A DNA stretch of 64,000 bases. Source: Cichorium intybus (Eukaryota > Streptophyta > Magnoliopsida > Asterales > Asteraceae). How positions within the stretch are numbered: position 1 is the first letter of the stretch; every line of letters starts with the position of its first letter. A program made the position numbers and the translations under genes. The notes under the pieces were generated by a model. It was not told the DNA's origin. It made no database searches and worked only from the letters and a program-made list of their open reading frames with translations. The stretch lies in assembly GCA_023525715.1 (NCBI GenBank), contig CM042016.1, positions 65,797,382 to 65,861,381 of the forward strand, read 5' to 3'. Positions 22,553 through 32,490 of this stretch are shown here, piece after piece.

Positions 22553-24161
22553 TTAGGGATGGATGTTATCTGGATTCAACATTCCTAGACGGCCTAGGAA
22601 GTATTGAAACTTGGTTTCGTCTAGAGCCTTAGTAAAGACATCGGCAATTTGATCTTCTGTGTTTATGAAGTGCAATTCGATATGACCTTTTTGAATATTA
22701 TCTTTGAGGAAATGATATCGAATGTCGATGTGCTTTGTCATGGAATGGTGCACGGGATTGTGAGAAATGGCAATAGCGCTGGTTGAGTCACAAAATATTG
22801 GAATTTGTGAGACTTTGTAGCCATAGTCACGTAATTGAGTTTGCATCCACATGACTTGTGAACAGCAGCTTGCGGCAGCTACATATTCAGCTTCTGCGGT
22901 TGAAGTGGACACGCATGATTGTTTCTTTGAAGTCCAACTTACCAGTCTGCCTCCTAGAAATTGGCAAGAACCAGATGTGCTTTTTCTGTCTAGTCTGCAT
23001 CCTCCATAGTCGGAGTCGGTGAAGGCATTAAGCTGAAAATCAGAGTTAGCTGGATACCAAAGGCCAAGAGATGGAGTTTCTTTAAGATATTTGAAAATTC
23101 TTTTTACAGCTATAGCATGAGATTCCATAGGATTGGCTTGGTATCTGGCACAGACACATGTAGAAAACATGATGTCGGGTCTGCTGGCTGTGAGGTATAG
23201 GAGTGATCCTATCATTCCTCGATATTTCTTTTGATCAACAGGCTTGCCATTTAAGTCTGCATCTAATTTGTAACCAAGGGCCATTGGGGTTTTTGCTGTA
23301 TTTGATTTGTCAAGAGAAAAACGAGTTAGAAGATTTTTGACATATTTTTCTTGATTGATGAAAATTCCATCTGATGATTGTTTGACTTGTAGTCCAAGAA
23401 AAGTAGTCATTTCTCCTATCATGCTCATCTCAAATTTGCTCTTCATCAAATCTGCAAACTTGATACTCAAGGATTCATCAGTAGAACCGAAAATAATGTC
23501 ATCGACATATATTTGAACGATTAACAGATGTTTATTAAAAATTTTACGAAAGAGAGTTTGATCAATTGAACCTCTTTTGAATCCCGATTCTTCTAAAAAT
23601 GTTGACAATGTTGAATACCAGGCACGAGGTGCTTGTTTTAAGCCATAAACTGCTTTTTGTAACTTAAAACTGTGATTTGGGAACTGTGGATCTTCAAAAC
23701 CTGGAGGTTGTTGAATATACACATCACGATCAATCTCTCCATGTAAAAATGCACATTTTACATCCATTTGGTAAAATTTGAAGTTCTTATGTGCTGTATA
23801 TGCTAGAAAGATACGAATGGCTTCGAGTCTTGCAACTGGAGCATAAGTTTCATCGTAATCGATTCCTTCTTGTTGAGAATAGCCCTTGACGACAAGTCTT
23901 GCTTTGTTTCGACAAACTATGCCTTGATCATCAGTTTTGTTTCTGAAAACCCATCTTGAACCTACTACAGTAACATCGGGAGGAGTAGGAACAAGATCCC
24001 ATACTTGGTTTCTTTCGAATTCAGCTAGTTCTTCTTGCATGGCTTTGACCCAGTCTGGATCTTTGAGAGCTGAATGGATGGTTTTGGGTTCAGTCATGGA
24101 TAAGAATGCTCCGTATAAACATTCATTTGAGGTAGCGGCTCTTGTTTGAATACCAGAATTG
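22553..24161 (-). CDS. Element E reverse transcriptase-RNase H, open frame
   Basis: Polymerase that copies element RNA into DNA within the virus-like particle. The open frame of 514 codons from Met 24097 extends upstream without a stop to about 24161 (NSGIQTRAATSNECLYGAF). RT_copia motifs are in order: WVFRNK, ARLVVKGYSQQEGIDYDETY, FYQMDVKCAFLHGE, AVYGLKQAPRAWY, and the catalytic IYVDDIIFGS, then FLGLQVKQ. RNase H follows with Asp in FTDSDYGG, Glu in STAEAEYVAAA and Asp in IFCDSTSAI, and the C-terminal DIRYHFLKD. All catalytic residues are present and the frame is intact. It is cut off from gag-protease-integrase, so it cannot act alone. Confidence 0.92.
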
Positions 24162-24167
24162 GGTACC

Positions 24168-24624
24168 TAAAATTTCTGTCTAATTGCAGGCACTTTGTGC
24201 TGGAGAGCCCAAGGATGGCACATGGTATATCGATAGTGGCTGCTCCAAACATATGACAGGAAACCAAAGCTTTCTACGAGACTTCAAACCCACAGAATCC
24301 AAACAAGATGTGACTTTTGGAAATAACATGACTGCAAGAATCAAAGGTTATGGAAACATAACAAATGGTCACTTCACCATCAAGAAAGTAGCCTACGTTG
24401 ACGGCCTGAAACACAACTTAATCAGCGTATCACAACTTTGTGACAACAATCATGAAGTTCTTTTCACCAAACAGCGAAGCATAATCACGGATGCCAAGAC
24501 CAAAGCCATTCTAGTTAATTCTGATCGTCTAGGCAACATGTATCCACTAGATATGGACCTTATCTATGGAAAACCAGACATCTGTCTCTTGTCCAAAGCC
24601 TCTGCTGATATTAGTTGGTTTTAG
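24168..24624 (+). pseudogene. Inverted copia protease fragment in element E
   Basis: Aspartic protease segment GTWYIDSGCSKHMTG (catalytic DSG) followed by the conserved YGNITNGHFTIKKVAYVDGLKHNLISVSQL and the beginning of the pre-integrase region (LLSKASADISW), stopping where the LTR remnant begins. It lies on the plus strand, opposite to the RT of the same element, meeting it at a GGTACC palindrome (24162-24167). It is preceded by CTAATTGCAG, which also precedes the protease of element C. Confidence 0.85.
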
Positions 24625-24625
24625 G

Positions 24626-25014
24626 AAAAATTATTTTTAATTTATAAAATTAATTAAGTCTAATAAAATAAATTATTTAGAAATTATATTTCCAAAAATT
24701 CATTTTAAATAGATTTAATTTAATTTTCTTTTATATTTTTCTTTGTTTTGGCTTTAAAACTCATTTTCTAATTAAATTGCATCTTTTATTAAAATCAATT
24801 ATTTATAAAATAATTAAAACAATTATTCCTCAATAATTAAGTTTAATAAATGATAAATTTAACTCCAATCTTTTTTGTTTAAAAAATATTTTCTCATTTT
24901 CTCATTCAATCTCGAATCTACGCAACCTGAAATAAACTGATAATATTTGTTAGGTAATAAATAAACAGTTTATCTTATTTCAGTGATGTTCACATACAAA
25001 AATATTTTCCAACA
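24626..25014 (-). repeat. Element E 5' LTR remnant
   Basis: The 389 bp nearest the element end, essentially identical to 20690-21078. The remaining 1.3 kb of the LTR, the PBS and the leader were lost at the inversion junction. Confidence 0.88.
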
Positions 25015-25474
25015 AGTTGAATAACTGGCAAGCCAGTAGCCAGGGGCCAAGTTGGCGCCAAATATGGAGGCTACTCCATAGTTGGCGAAAACCCTAATAA
25101 GGGTTTAGAAGCCTTGGTCCAAATGGTCAATAGGCTTGCCTATTAAGGAGGCTCCTCTAGGGTTTCAGCTGTAACCCTTGGAAGCAATAAAAGGAACCTC
25201 CTGGCTCCCCATTTTCTGCGCCACTTTTGAGACTCTCCAGAAACTCTGCTGTCTGCTCTCCTCCATTGTTTGGGTGTGACTCCATTTGAGGCAGGACACA
25301 TGCGCTGCTAGCTTCTGGATCAAGAATCAAAGGTTGGTTCTTCTGAATTGTCGTTTAAAAATAATTGTTGGCCTTTAGGTTTTATATATGTTCATAGTAG
25401 AAAAACATAGATCATATTTAGGGTTGCATGTGAACTTAGGAATTTTCTAGTTCTATTTTGTGTAAACCCCTTCA

Positions 25475-25579
25475 GAATGGACTATATTATTAAGACTCTG
25501 AACACACTAAAAGAAACGAAGAAGCTGTTGAAACTAAGGTTTTGATGAGATAAATCAGTGAGAAGTAGAGAAGCTGAAG
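25475..25579. other. Short flank between D LTR and MULE gene
   Basis: Sequence in front of the MULE start codon; no terminal inverted repeat recognised. The 5 bp after the D LTR are GAATG, the expected TSD, but the matching 5' end is not in the window. Confidence 0.4.
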
Positions 25580-28212
25580 AAATGACGACTTCAAACCTCG
25601 ATCCTGAGGGAGTATCCCCGGTTGTGGAGCTCAACTATCAATGGATATTTCGTCGATGCCCTTTCTCTTATGAAGACGGTATGAAATTTACTTTTACGGA
25701 GCATGATTAGGCTAGTATAAACTATGTCGAGTGTGTAACTTTCTTGGAAAAATTCAAGCATGAGGATTATAAGAAGCTTTACTATTGTAAGGCTGGTGAA
25801 CCCATGTATAAAGGCCTTCGGCCTATTGCAAACGATGTCGATTACACGACTTTTATTTTCATAGCTTTTGGTACGATTGGGAAAATTTTATTATTCGTAG
25901 ACCATATTGGGGATGAATTAGAGGATTATGTTGATTCAGACAAAGAAAATAAGGAGCATGATTCATGTGTTGATGGCGGAGAAAATGGAGATGATACAGC
26001 CACCCTTAGGGATGTTGCATTGGATTATACTGACGAGCCAATCAGTATGAATAGAACATCAGGTGATATGTTCTTTAGTAAACTCTGTGCTCAGGAGGAA
26101 GAGGAGGAGAACCAAAATATTTCTCCAGATGATGAGGGGGAAATTGAAGAAACAATTCAAGAGCATTCAATTTTTAATGAACATTTACCTTGGAAGAAGC
26201 AACAACCCATACTTGGTATGAGGTTTAAGAACCCTGCCCAAGTAAAACACATGCTGTGCAACTATGCTTTGGCTCATGGGTTCTAACTTTGCTTTGAAAA
26301 AAACAATAGTAAAAGGCTGTTGATCAGGTGTTGTAAGGGTGAATGTTCATTCAAGTTATGGGCCTCTTGGATGAGTGAAGAGGAAAGTTTCCAGATTAAG
26401 TCTCTAAAGATGGACCACAATTGCGCAAGAAATTTTAAGTTGCGGTTACTAGTAACATATGCATGGATAGGGAGTCACTATACCAAGGAGATTATAGCTA
26501 GGCAGAAGATAAGTGTAAGGAAACTAAGAGATAAGGTTGTGTAGAAATTTGGTATTCAGGTCAGTCTTGGGCAATGCACAAGAGCAAAAACTTATGCACT
26601 TAAACTGACAGAAGGCAATCTAATTGATCACCATGCCAAGCTATGGTCATATGGTGAGGAAATAAGGAGATCCAATCCAGGGTCTAGTGTGAAGATTAAT
26701 GTGAACTACATGCCAGATGGGAAGAACTACTTTAGCAAGTTCTATGTTTGTTTTGATGCTTTTAAAAGGGGATGGCTACAAGGGTGTAGAAGGGTCATAG
26801 GTCTAGATGGATGTTTTTTTAAAAGGTATTTGTAAAGGAGAATTGCTAAGTACTGTCGGCAGGGATGCTAATAATCAGTTATACCCCATAGCATGGGCAG
26901 TTGTTTGTGTGGAGAACAAAGAAAATTGGAAATGGTTTTTGGACAATCTAATGGATGATCTGGATATAAGATTAGGAAGTAGCATTACCTTCATTTCAGA
27001 TCAACACAAGGTATTAACATCCTTTTAATATACATTTATTTATAAATTGTTATATTGAGAAGTGTTATTGTTATGTATCATTGCTAATAATGTGTCTTAT
27101 CAGGGTATGATTGAAGTAGTGAAAGAAATATTACCATATGCAGAGCACAGACAATGTGCTAGGCATATTTGTCAGAACTTGAAGAAAAGGTATAGTGGAG
27201 CCTAGTATGAAACCTTGTTTTGGAGAGCTGCCAATTATTCCACTAAAGCAGTCTTTAAGGCTACCATGAAGGAGCTTAATGTGTTGAACCCGAATGCTCA
27301 TAATACATAATGGATAAAGACCCAAAAACATGGTCTAAACCATATTTCCACCTAGGAAAATGTTGCGATTCTATTGAAAATGGGATGTCTGAAAGCTTCA
27401 ATGCATTAATTGTGGAAGCTAGGAAGAAACGAATAATCACAATGCTGGAAGAGATAAAGTTGTATATGATGGATCGACTATACAACCTAAAGTAAAATGG
27501 ACAGACATGGGGTAATCAGGTATGCCCAGCCATAAGGGACAAACTCAATGAACTTAAAGTTCATCAGAGACATTGGCATGTTCTTCCCAGTGGTTTAAAT
27601 CAGTTTGAAGTTAGAGGTACATTTGATGCCTTTGAGGTTCATCTTGAAAGGAAAACATGTTCGTGTAGAATTTGGCAACTTAATGGATATGGTTGTGTCT
27701 ATTATGTAGCTTGTATATGTTATCTGAATAGGGATGTGGAATGTTATGTTGACAAAATGTTTACAAGCATGACATACATGAAATCATATAAGTATAGAAT
27801 TAAACGTATGAATGGAAGTAACATGTGGCCTGAGACATCATATATTCCACCTTTACCACCTGTGGCTAGGAGGATGCCTGGAAGACCTACTACAAATGTA
27901 ACGCCCCAATTTCTCAATTATAAAATTTCATTTACTACCAAGGTTCCAACAAAATCTTTATTCTAAAAGTAAATCTGCTTCGACATAATTATTAAACCAA
28001 CAGCGAAAGCATTTGAAAATCATAACATAAATCATTAAAACAAGTCTCGTGTATGCGATGCGCTGCCGTCAAGCCTTTCCCTTCCCTTTGTCATTTGAAA
28101 AACCTGAAATGTTATAAAATCAACGGGTAAGCACAAAGCTTAGTGAGTCCACAAATTACCATACATGCCCACATATTAAACAACCCGTCCTCGAGAACGA
28201 CCCGTCCCTACC

Positions 28213-28372
28213 CGCCATACAACAACTATGGGCGTCCACCATACAACAACTATGGACACGGGGCGGTTCTACCCATCATACAATAGCTATGGGTTCCCGG
28301 TTATGGCCCAGCCCATCATACAGTAGCTATGGGACAAGGCAAAAGTCCAACTCGTCATACAACAGCTACGAG
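28213..28372. repeat. Array of five short hairpins in LTR J
   Basis: Five units each with CATACAACAGCT or a variant as loop, flanked by complementary arms: CGCCAT/ATGGGCG (28213-28234), CCAT/ATGG (28239-28255), CCCAT/ATGGG (28272-28293), CCCAT/ATGGG (28312-28333), CTCGT/ACGAG (28351-28372). In the last unit both arms changed together, keeping the pairing. Confidence 0.7.
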
Positions 28373-29236
28373 TGAACACGCATCAGTACTGGGCCCAACA
28401 ATAAATAGCCACAGGTATAGAACAAATCATATAACTGTAAATAACATACAAGATGCCTAACATGCAACATCATATAGTAAGGTGAGGATACTCACCTGAT
28501 TCGCAACCGAGCGGATATACTCTAATATCCCAACTAAGCTCGTCCAATCACCTAAATCCCACATACACAGCATATTAATCACTGACCGAACTCCTATAGT
28601 CTTGCCTAAAGGTCAGACCCAACATTTGCCATCAAATAAGGGTCTAAAATAAGTTCTTGGTCAAACAGTCACTCGCTGCGGCACGAATTCTCCCTTTCTG
28701 CCTCATGGATTATCGTCGAATACATACGGGGTTTACCTGAATCCGTGTTGCTGACATAAGTAGTCTGCGTCGCAGACTCATAATAGTCTGAAATCTCTTT
28801 TAGCCCTTAACCAGTACTGCTATCGGTTAGGGTTCCTCTTTACCCCCTTCCTGAGATCAGAAAACTACCCTAAGGTCACTTGGTTATGGACATGCAAGTC
28901 CATGCATGTCCATGGTCCAACACCCTAAGTGTTACAAGTCATCAAAGACTAATAACCAAAGGATAACACTATATGACGGGATGAAATAGAAAGTCAGAAG
29001 AGTAGATCTTCTTACCTTACTTCTGAAAAACAGAGTGATGCACACGATCCGTTACAAGCCTTCTCTCATGTTGTATCTCCTTCTTCCAATCTCCCAAAAC
29101 CTTCAAAGCCTTGAAACCGAAGAGCCTCTGCCGAAACCAGTCGCCTCTACTCCAGAAAACCTCCAAAAACACAAACCCTAGGGCTGGGACCCTTTATGTA
29201 GGCGTTTAAATCCGAATTAGGGTTTTCACATCTGCG

Positions 29237-29420
29237 GCGAGCCGCGCCGCTGATCCTCCCGAGCCGCGCCACGCGTACCAGTCATTCGCGAATCCAGATC
29301 CATCCCGAGCCACGCCGCGGATCCTCCCGAGCCTCTCCACGCGTACCAGTCATTCGCAAATCTAGATCCCTCCCGAGCCTCGCATTGGATCCTCCCGAGC
29401 CACGTCGTGGTGGAACGGGT
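29237..29420. repeat. 68-bp CG-rich tandem repeat in LTR J
   Basis: About 2.5 copies of a 68-bp unit starting GAGCC(G/A)CGCCGC, with GATCCTCCCGAGCC and CACGCGTACCAGTCATTCGC inside. Lies on the upstream side of the putative minus-strand TATA box. Confidence 0.8.
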
Positions 29421-29607
29421 CTTACAACAAAACGTAAGAGAGATTCTACTGAAGACCAAACTGGGAATAGGGTGTCTAAGGTGGGTAAAAGAGTTAAATA
29501 TAGTATTTGTAGGGAGGTAGGCCACAACAAAGCCAGTTGTGGCAAGTGGGGGGGCAAAAAAATTAAACATCAGAAAAGGTAAGAAACAAAGGCTCCATAC
29601 TGAACTG

Positions 29608-29850
29608 GTGGTTGGGAGTGATACAGTTAATGGTGCAAATTAAGAAGGACAAGTTGATGTTGAGGTTGTGAATGAAACAGTTAATGGTGCAAATCAGGAA
29701 GGGGATGTAGATGTTGAGGTTGTGAATGAAACAACTAATTATGCAAATCAGGAAGGGGATGTAGATGTTGAAGTTGTGAATGAAACAGTTAATGGTGCAA
29801 ATCTGGAAGGGCATGTTGATGGTGAGGTTAGGAATGAAGAGGAGGTTGTT
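29608..29850 (+). repeat. 54-bp coding tandem repeat in the MULE gene
   Basis: About four copies encoding VVNETVNGANQEGDVDVE-like units of 18 residues (clear starts at 29662, 29716, 29770), all in frame, between the zinc knuckle and the last intron. Confidence 0.85.
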
Positions 29851-30210
29851 GATGTAAGTATATGTTAACTTCATTTCATTTGTTAGTGATAATGTGTGAA
29901 TAATGTATCTTCTTCTATCTTGCAGGTAATTGTCAATGAAGGAGGACCTGATAATGATATCGTACAAGTTAGTCAAATTTTTGATGAAATAGATGTAAGT
30001 CTTACAATGATGCAGGCAAATGCTGATGATGAGGACCAAAGTGGTGTGCAACATGCTATGGAAGTGTTACCACTAACACCTGTTGCTCAAATATTGGAGA
30101 AAATTAGATGTAGAAAATCAGAGAGGATTGTGAAGAAGAAATTAAGTAAGGTGGTTGGTGGGCCTGATGCTCCTGGAGGTTCAACGGAAAAGGCTGTGAA
30201 CTTAGATTAG

Positions 30211-31362
30211 TTTTTTTATTTGAATGGTTTTAGACAATGTACTTTGATCATGCTGATGTTTGTTGCACTAGATTTCGTATTTGACTTACTACATTGAAAA
30301 ACCATGTGTTGCATGTACCAAACTTGAAGCCTTTATGGCACATTTTGGATTGTAATATAAGCTATTCAGGTTTGCATGCATGCAAATGACTCACATGGTA
30401 CCATATGTTACTTTTTAAATGATTAAAGTGAATATGCATGTGTTACTGTAACCTATTAAAGAATGGGGTATGCATGCAAATGACTTAGATGGTACCTTTT
30501 CTTAGTTTTGAAATGGTTGAATTGGACTAATAAAGAAAGTGAATATGCATGAGGACCAGCAAACAAACACCCACACGACCAATCAGTTGGTACTTTATGT
30601 CACTTATTAAATGGTTAAATTGGCTTTGCATGTGACCACAATGTCCTGCATGTCAATACAATGTTCAAGTCCTACTGTCAATGTTCAGGGAAATGGAAAC
30701 ATGTGGGCCAAGAAACCCTTACCCATATGACATTGTTTATAGTAAACACGAATAAAGAAGTACACATATAAATAGATTCTAAAAACAATAAAGACATATA
30801 TAAATAGATTCTGACAGTGGGCCAAGAAACCATTCTAACATAACAATGTACTTTACCATAAAGTACATTGTTTATAGCAATGTACTTTACCATAAACACA
30901 ATGATCACTCGGTCTGCCACATGCCATTTCTCTCCACCAATTTCCATATATATAGTGGGTCCACAGGTCCACAATAAGGTGTTATAAACATAATTTAACA
31001 TTTCTAACATAACTTTCTAATATTTTATAGAACTTTTATAACAACGTGTACAAGATGCCCCTTTTAAAGGGGACCAAGCAATTGATATGTTAGATTATCA
31101 TATCGACATGATCAAAGTTTTCACCAAAAGTCTACCCAACCGGTTGGAATCCTAGTTCATCAACCGTATCGAATGCCCAAAAGCTATACAAATACCAACC
31201 AAACCCATCCCAAAAACCCCTCATCAAGCACCTTCCACTTCACAAGACCTATACACAAACCCAAACCAAAAACCCTTAATATTACCCTAACCTAACGCCA
31301 TCAACCCTTCACTTCAGCAACAACACCACCACAAGCACAACCAAGCAAGCAATAATCTTTTC
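30211..31362. other. Intergenic stretch with direct and inverted repeats
   Basis: No gene seen. A direct repeat of about 70 bp (TGCATGCAAATGACT(C/T)A...GGTACC) occurs at 30375 and 30471. A perfect 13-bp inverted repeat with a 3-nt spacer (ACAATGTACTTTA...) occupies 30843-30871, and GTGGGCCAAGAAACC occurs at about 30703 and 30818. It could be a decayed MITE or the 3' end of the MULE. Confidence 0.45.
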
Positions 31363-31932
31363 TTACACCCCTAGACAAGTTTTCAACCCAGAAACATGGC
31401 TTTCATGGTTAAGCTTTTGAACACGAATCACTTCATTCTTTTCTTCAACAGCCCTTTCCAGCTCTACATTCCTTCGATGAAGCTCAAGAAGTTCGGTCCT
31501 CGACTCAGCCACATCCAGCTTTTTCTTTGTTTCCAACAAGACTTTCTTGTAATGTTCAGGATCCTCCTCTTGGGAGAGGTCCTTCCATTCGAAAAAGTCG
31601 CATCTTTTTCGATTAGTCTGCAAAAAAATTTAGATATCAACACAAACTTTTACGAGATCACAGACTATATTTCAAGTTTAGGGTTTTTGAGTTTAGGGTT
31701 TTGCGATCGTATCAATTTTGGTTTTTTAAACCGATCTATGTTTTACAGATGATTAAAATGTACTAACCATCGAGTTTACACAGTTGAAGAACTGCCGTCA
31801 GGGATTTCTTGGACTCCATGAGGTTCGTAGTACCACCGGTAGCAGTGGCTTGCATTCGCATCCATGTCTTGCTGGAGCTGGAGTTTCAACTCGATCTTCA
31901 ACCGCAACAACTGCATTCGATGAAGACGACAT
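31363..31932 (-). pseudogene. GRF-type zinc-finger protein gene with premature stop
   Basis: Exon 1 runs from ATG 31932 to 31768: GCECKPLLPVVLRTSWSPRNP, then TGA (31800-31798) where GRF domains have Gly, then RQFFNCVNSM. The intron 31767-31618 (GTTAGT...TTGCAG) joins in phase to exon 2 (31617-31363): TNRKRCDFFEWKD. Together these supply the Cys pattern and the FFEW end of a GRF zinc finger, a single-stranded nucleic-acid-binding fold in small plant proteins of mostly unknown role. A Glu/Lys-rich coiled coil (EHYKKVLLETKKKLDVAESR...) follows. A single GGA-to-TGA change would explain the stop. Element C is inserted 44 bp upstream of the ATG and separates the gene from its promoter. Confidence 0.8.
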
Positions 31933-31976
31933 CACTTTCTATTTTAGGGGTTTCACTTGTTTCAAAAAAAAGGATC

Positions 31977-32458
31977 TGTTAAAAGTTGAAATCGATTAAA
32001 TAAGCAAACAATGACTAGTGTTGTAACAGTTGGTGTCGTACATAAACAATCACACAATATTTAGAATAGTGAGGAACAGATGAAGAACACAGTGATATGG
32101 ATAACTTGTGCCGAATGCTTGATTGATAAATTTAGGGTTTTACAATGGGACGATGCAATCTCACACACGACACGGTATGGTATCACTGATATTTATACTT
32201 AATCAGTGATACGCATAGTACAACTTTATTACAGAGAATATTCTATTAGAGTACTAACCAATAGGATAATAGATTCATGCAACACGTAATGCACTATTAC
32301 GTGTGCCTACAAAAGGTATTACAAAAGTAAGTCTTTGGATTCTCCAGGACAATCCCTTCGGAGTCTTCAGACATCGGTGTCTTCTATTATTGTTTGGCTT
32401 CGGGGTCTTTGACTAGGTCTTTAGATGGTTGAGCACTTCAGCACAAATAGTCTCAACA
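31977..32458 (-). repeat. Element C 3' LTR
   Basis: 482 bp, matching 44742-45223 in length and sequence. Minus-strand TATA box GTATAAATATC at about 32188-32198. Confidence 0.95.
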
Positions 32459-32470
32459 ATCTTCCCCTTT
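32459..32470 (-). promoter_or_regulatory. Element C polypurine tract
   Basis: Minus strand AAAGGGGAAGAT directly before the TGTTGAG start of the 3' LTR; primes plus-strand DNA synthesis. Confidence 0.85.
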
Positions 32471-32490
32471 GTGTGAAGTGCATCTGAAGC

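Larger units (their letters stand above)
19370..25014 (-). mobile_element. Copia element E, young, internally inverted
   Basis: 5,645 bp with TG...CA ends and TSD AGTTG, inserted into the D LTR. Order in element orientation: 5' LTR remnant (25014-24626), protease segment in the wrong orientation (24624-24168), RT-RNase H (24097-22553), 3' untranslated region, polypurine tract (complement about 21081-21093) and 3' LTR (21078-19370). The overlapping LTR parts are almost identical (I see one internal difference and one at the terminal dinucleotide over about 389 bp), so insertion was recent. Gag and integrase are missing. Confidence 0.9.
19057..25474 (+). repeat. Element D 3' LTR, split by element E
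   Basis: Left part 19057-19369 (TGTTGGATTAGGTGTCTAAG...) and right part 25020-25474 (...AACCCCTTCA) together give 768 bp, the length of the solo LTR at 43372-44139, to which both parts are clearly similar. TATA (AATAAAAGG) lies at about 25188. The AGTTG target site is duplicated at 19365-19369 and 25015-25019 around element E. Confidence 0.9.
27897..29426 (-). repeat. Gypsy-type solo LTR 'J' inside the MULE gene
   Basis: 1,530 bp beginning TGTAACGCCCC and ending GGGTCTTACA on the plus strand, flanked by ACAAA (27892-27896 and 29427-29431). Removing it restores the MULE frame (GRPTT-KRKRD), which proves the insertion. The TG...CA ends, 5-bp TSD and lack of coding sequence fit a solo LTR. The minus-strand TATA-like CTACATAAAGG (about 29193-29203) with CG-rich repeats upstream suggests minus orientation. 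Confidence 0.88.
25580..30210 (+). pseudogene. Mutator-like (MuDR) transposase gene, decayed
   Basis: DNA transposase of the MULE superfamily. In order: an acidic N-terminal region (25580-26190); a Mutator DNA-binding domain (GMRFKNPAQVKHMLCNYALAHGF, 26215-26530); the MULE catalytic domain with Asp in VIGLDGCF (about 26800) and Asp in FISDQHKG (about 27000); AEHRQCARHICQNLKK; a SWIM-type zinc finger CSCRIWQLNGYGC with the following CxH changed to Tyr (about 27660-27720); GRPTTKRKRD; a CCHC knuckle with its first Cys lost (KYSICREVGHNKASC, 29500); acidic 18-residue repeats (29608-29850); and a basic tail. Introns with GT...AG: 27011-27103 and 29854-29925. At least six in-frame stops and small frameshifts. 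Interrupted by solo LTR J. The terminal inverted repeats were not identified. Confidence 0.88.

Noticed and set aside
28213..28372. CRISPR-like array
   Set aside because: Repeats are short, imperfect, unevenly spaced and within a plant LTR; no cas genes and a eukaryotic context.
29226..29570. Minus-strand ORFs with repeated Gly/Ser/Arg
   Set aside because: Translations of the 68-bp CG-rich tandem repeat of solo LTR J.
29994..30020. Mini-intron GTAAGT...CAG in the last MULE exon
   Set aside because: Only about 24 nt, too short to splice, and the frame reads through it.
29563..30054. 163-codon Ile/Cys-rich minus-strand ORF
   Set aside because: Antisense of the 54-bp coding repeats and last exon of the MULE gene.
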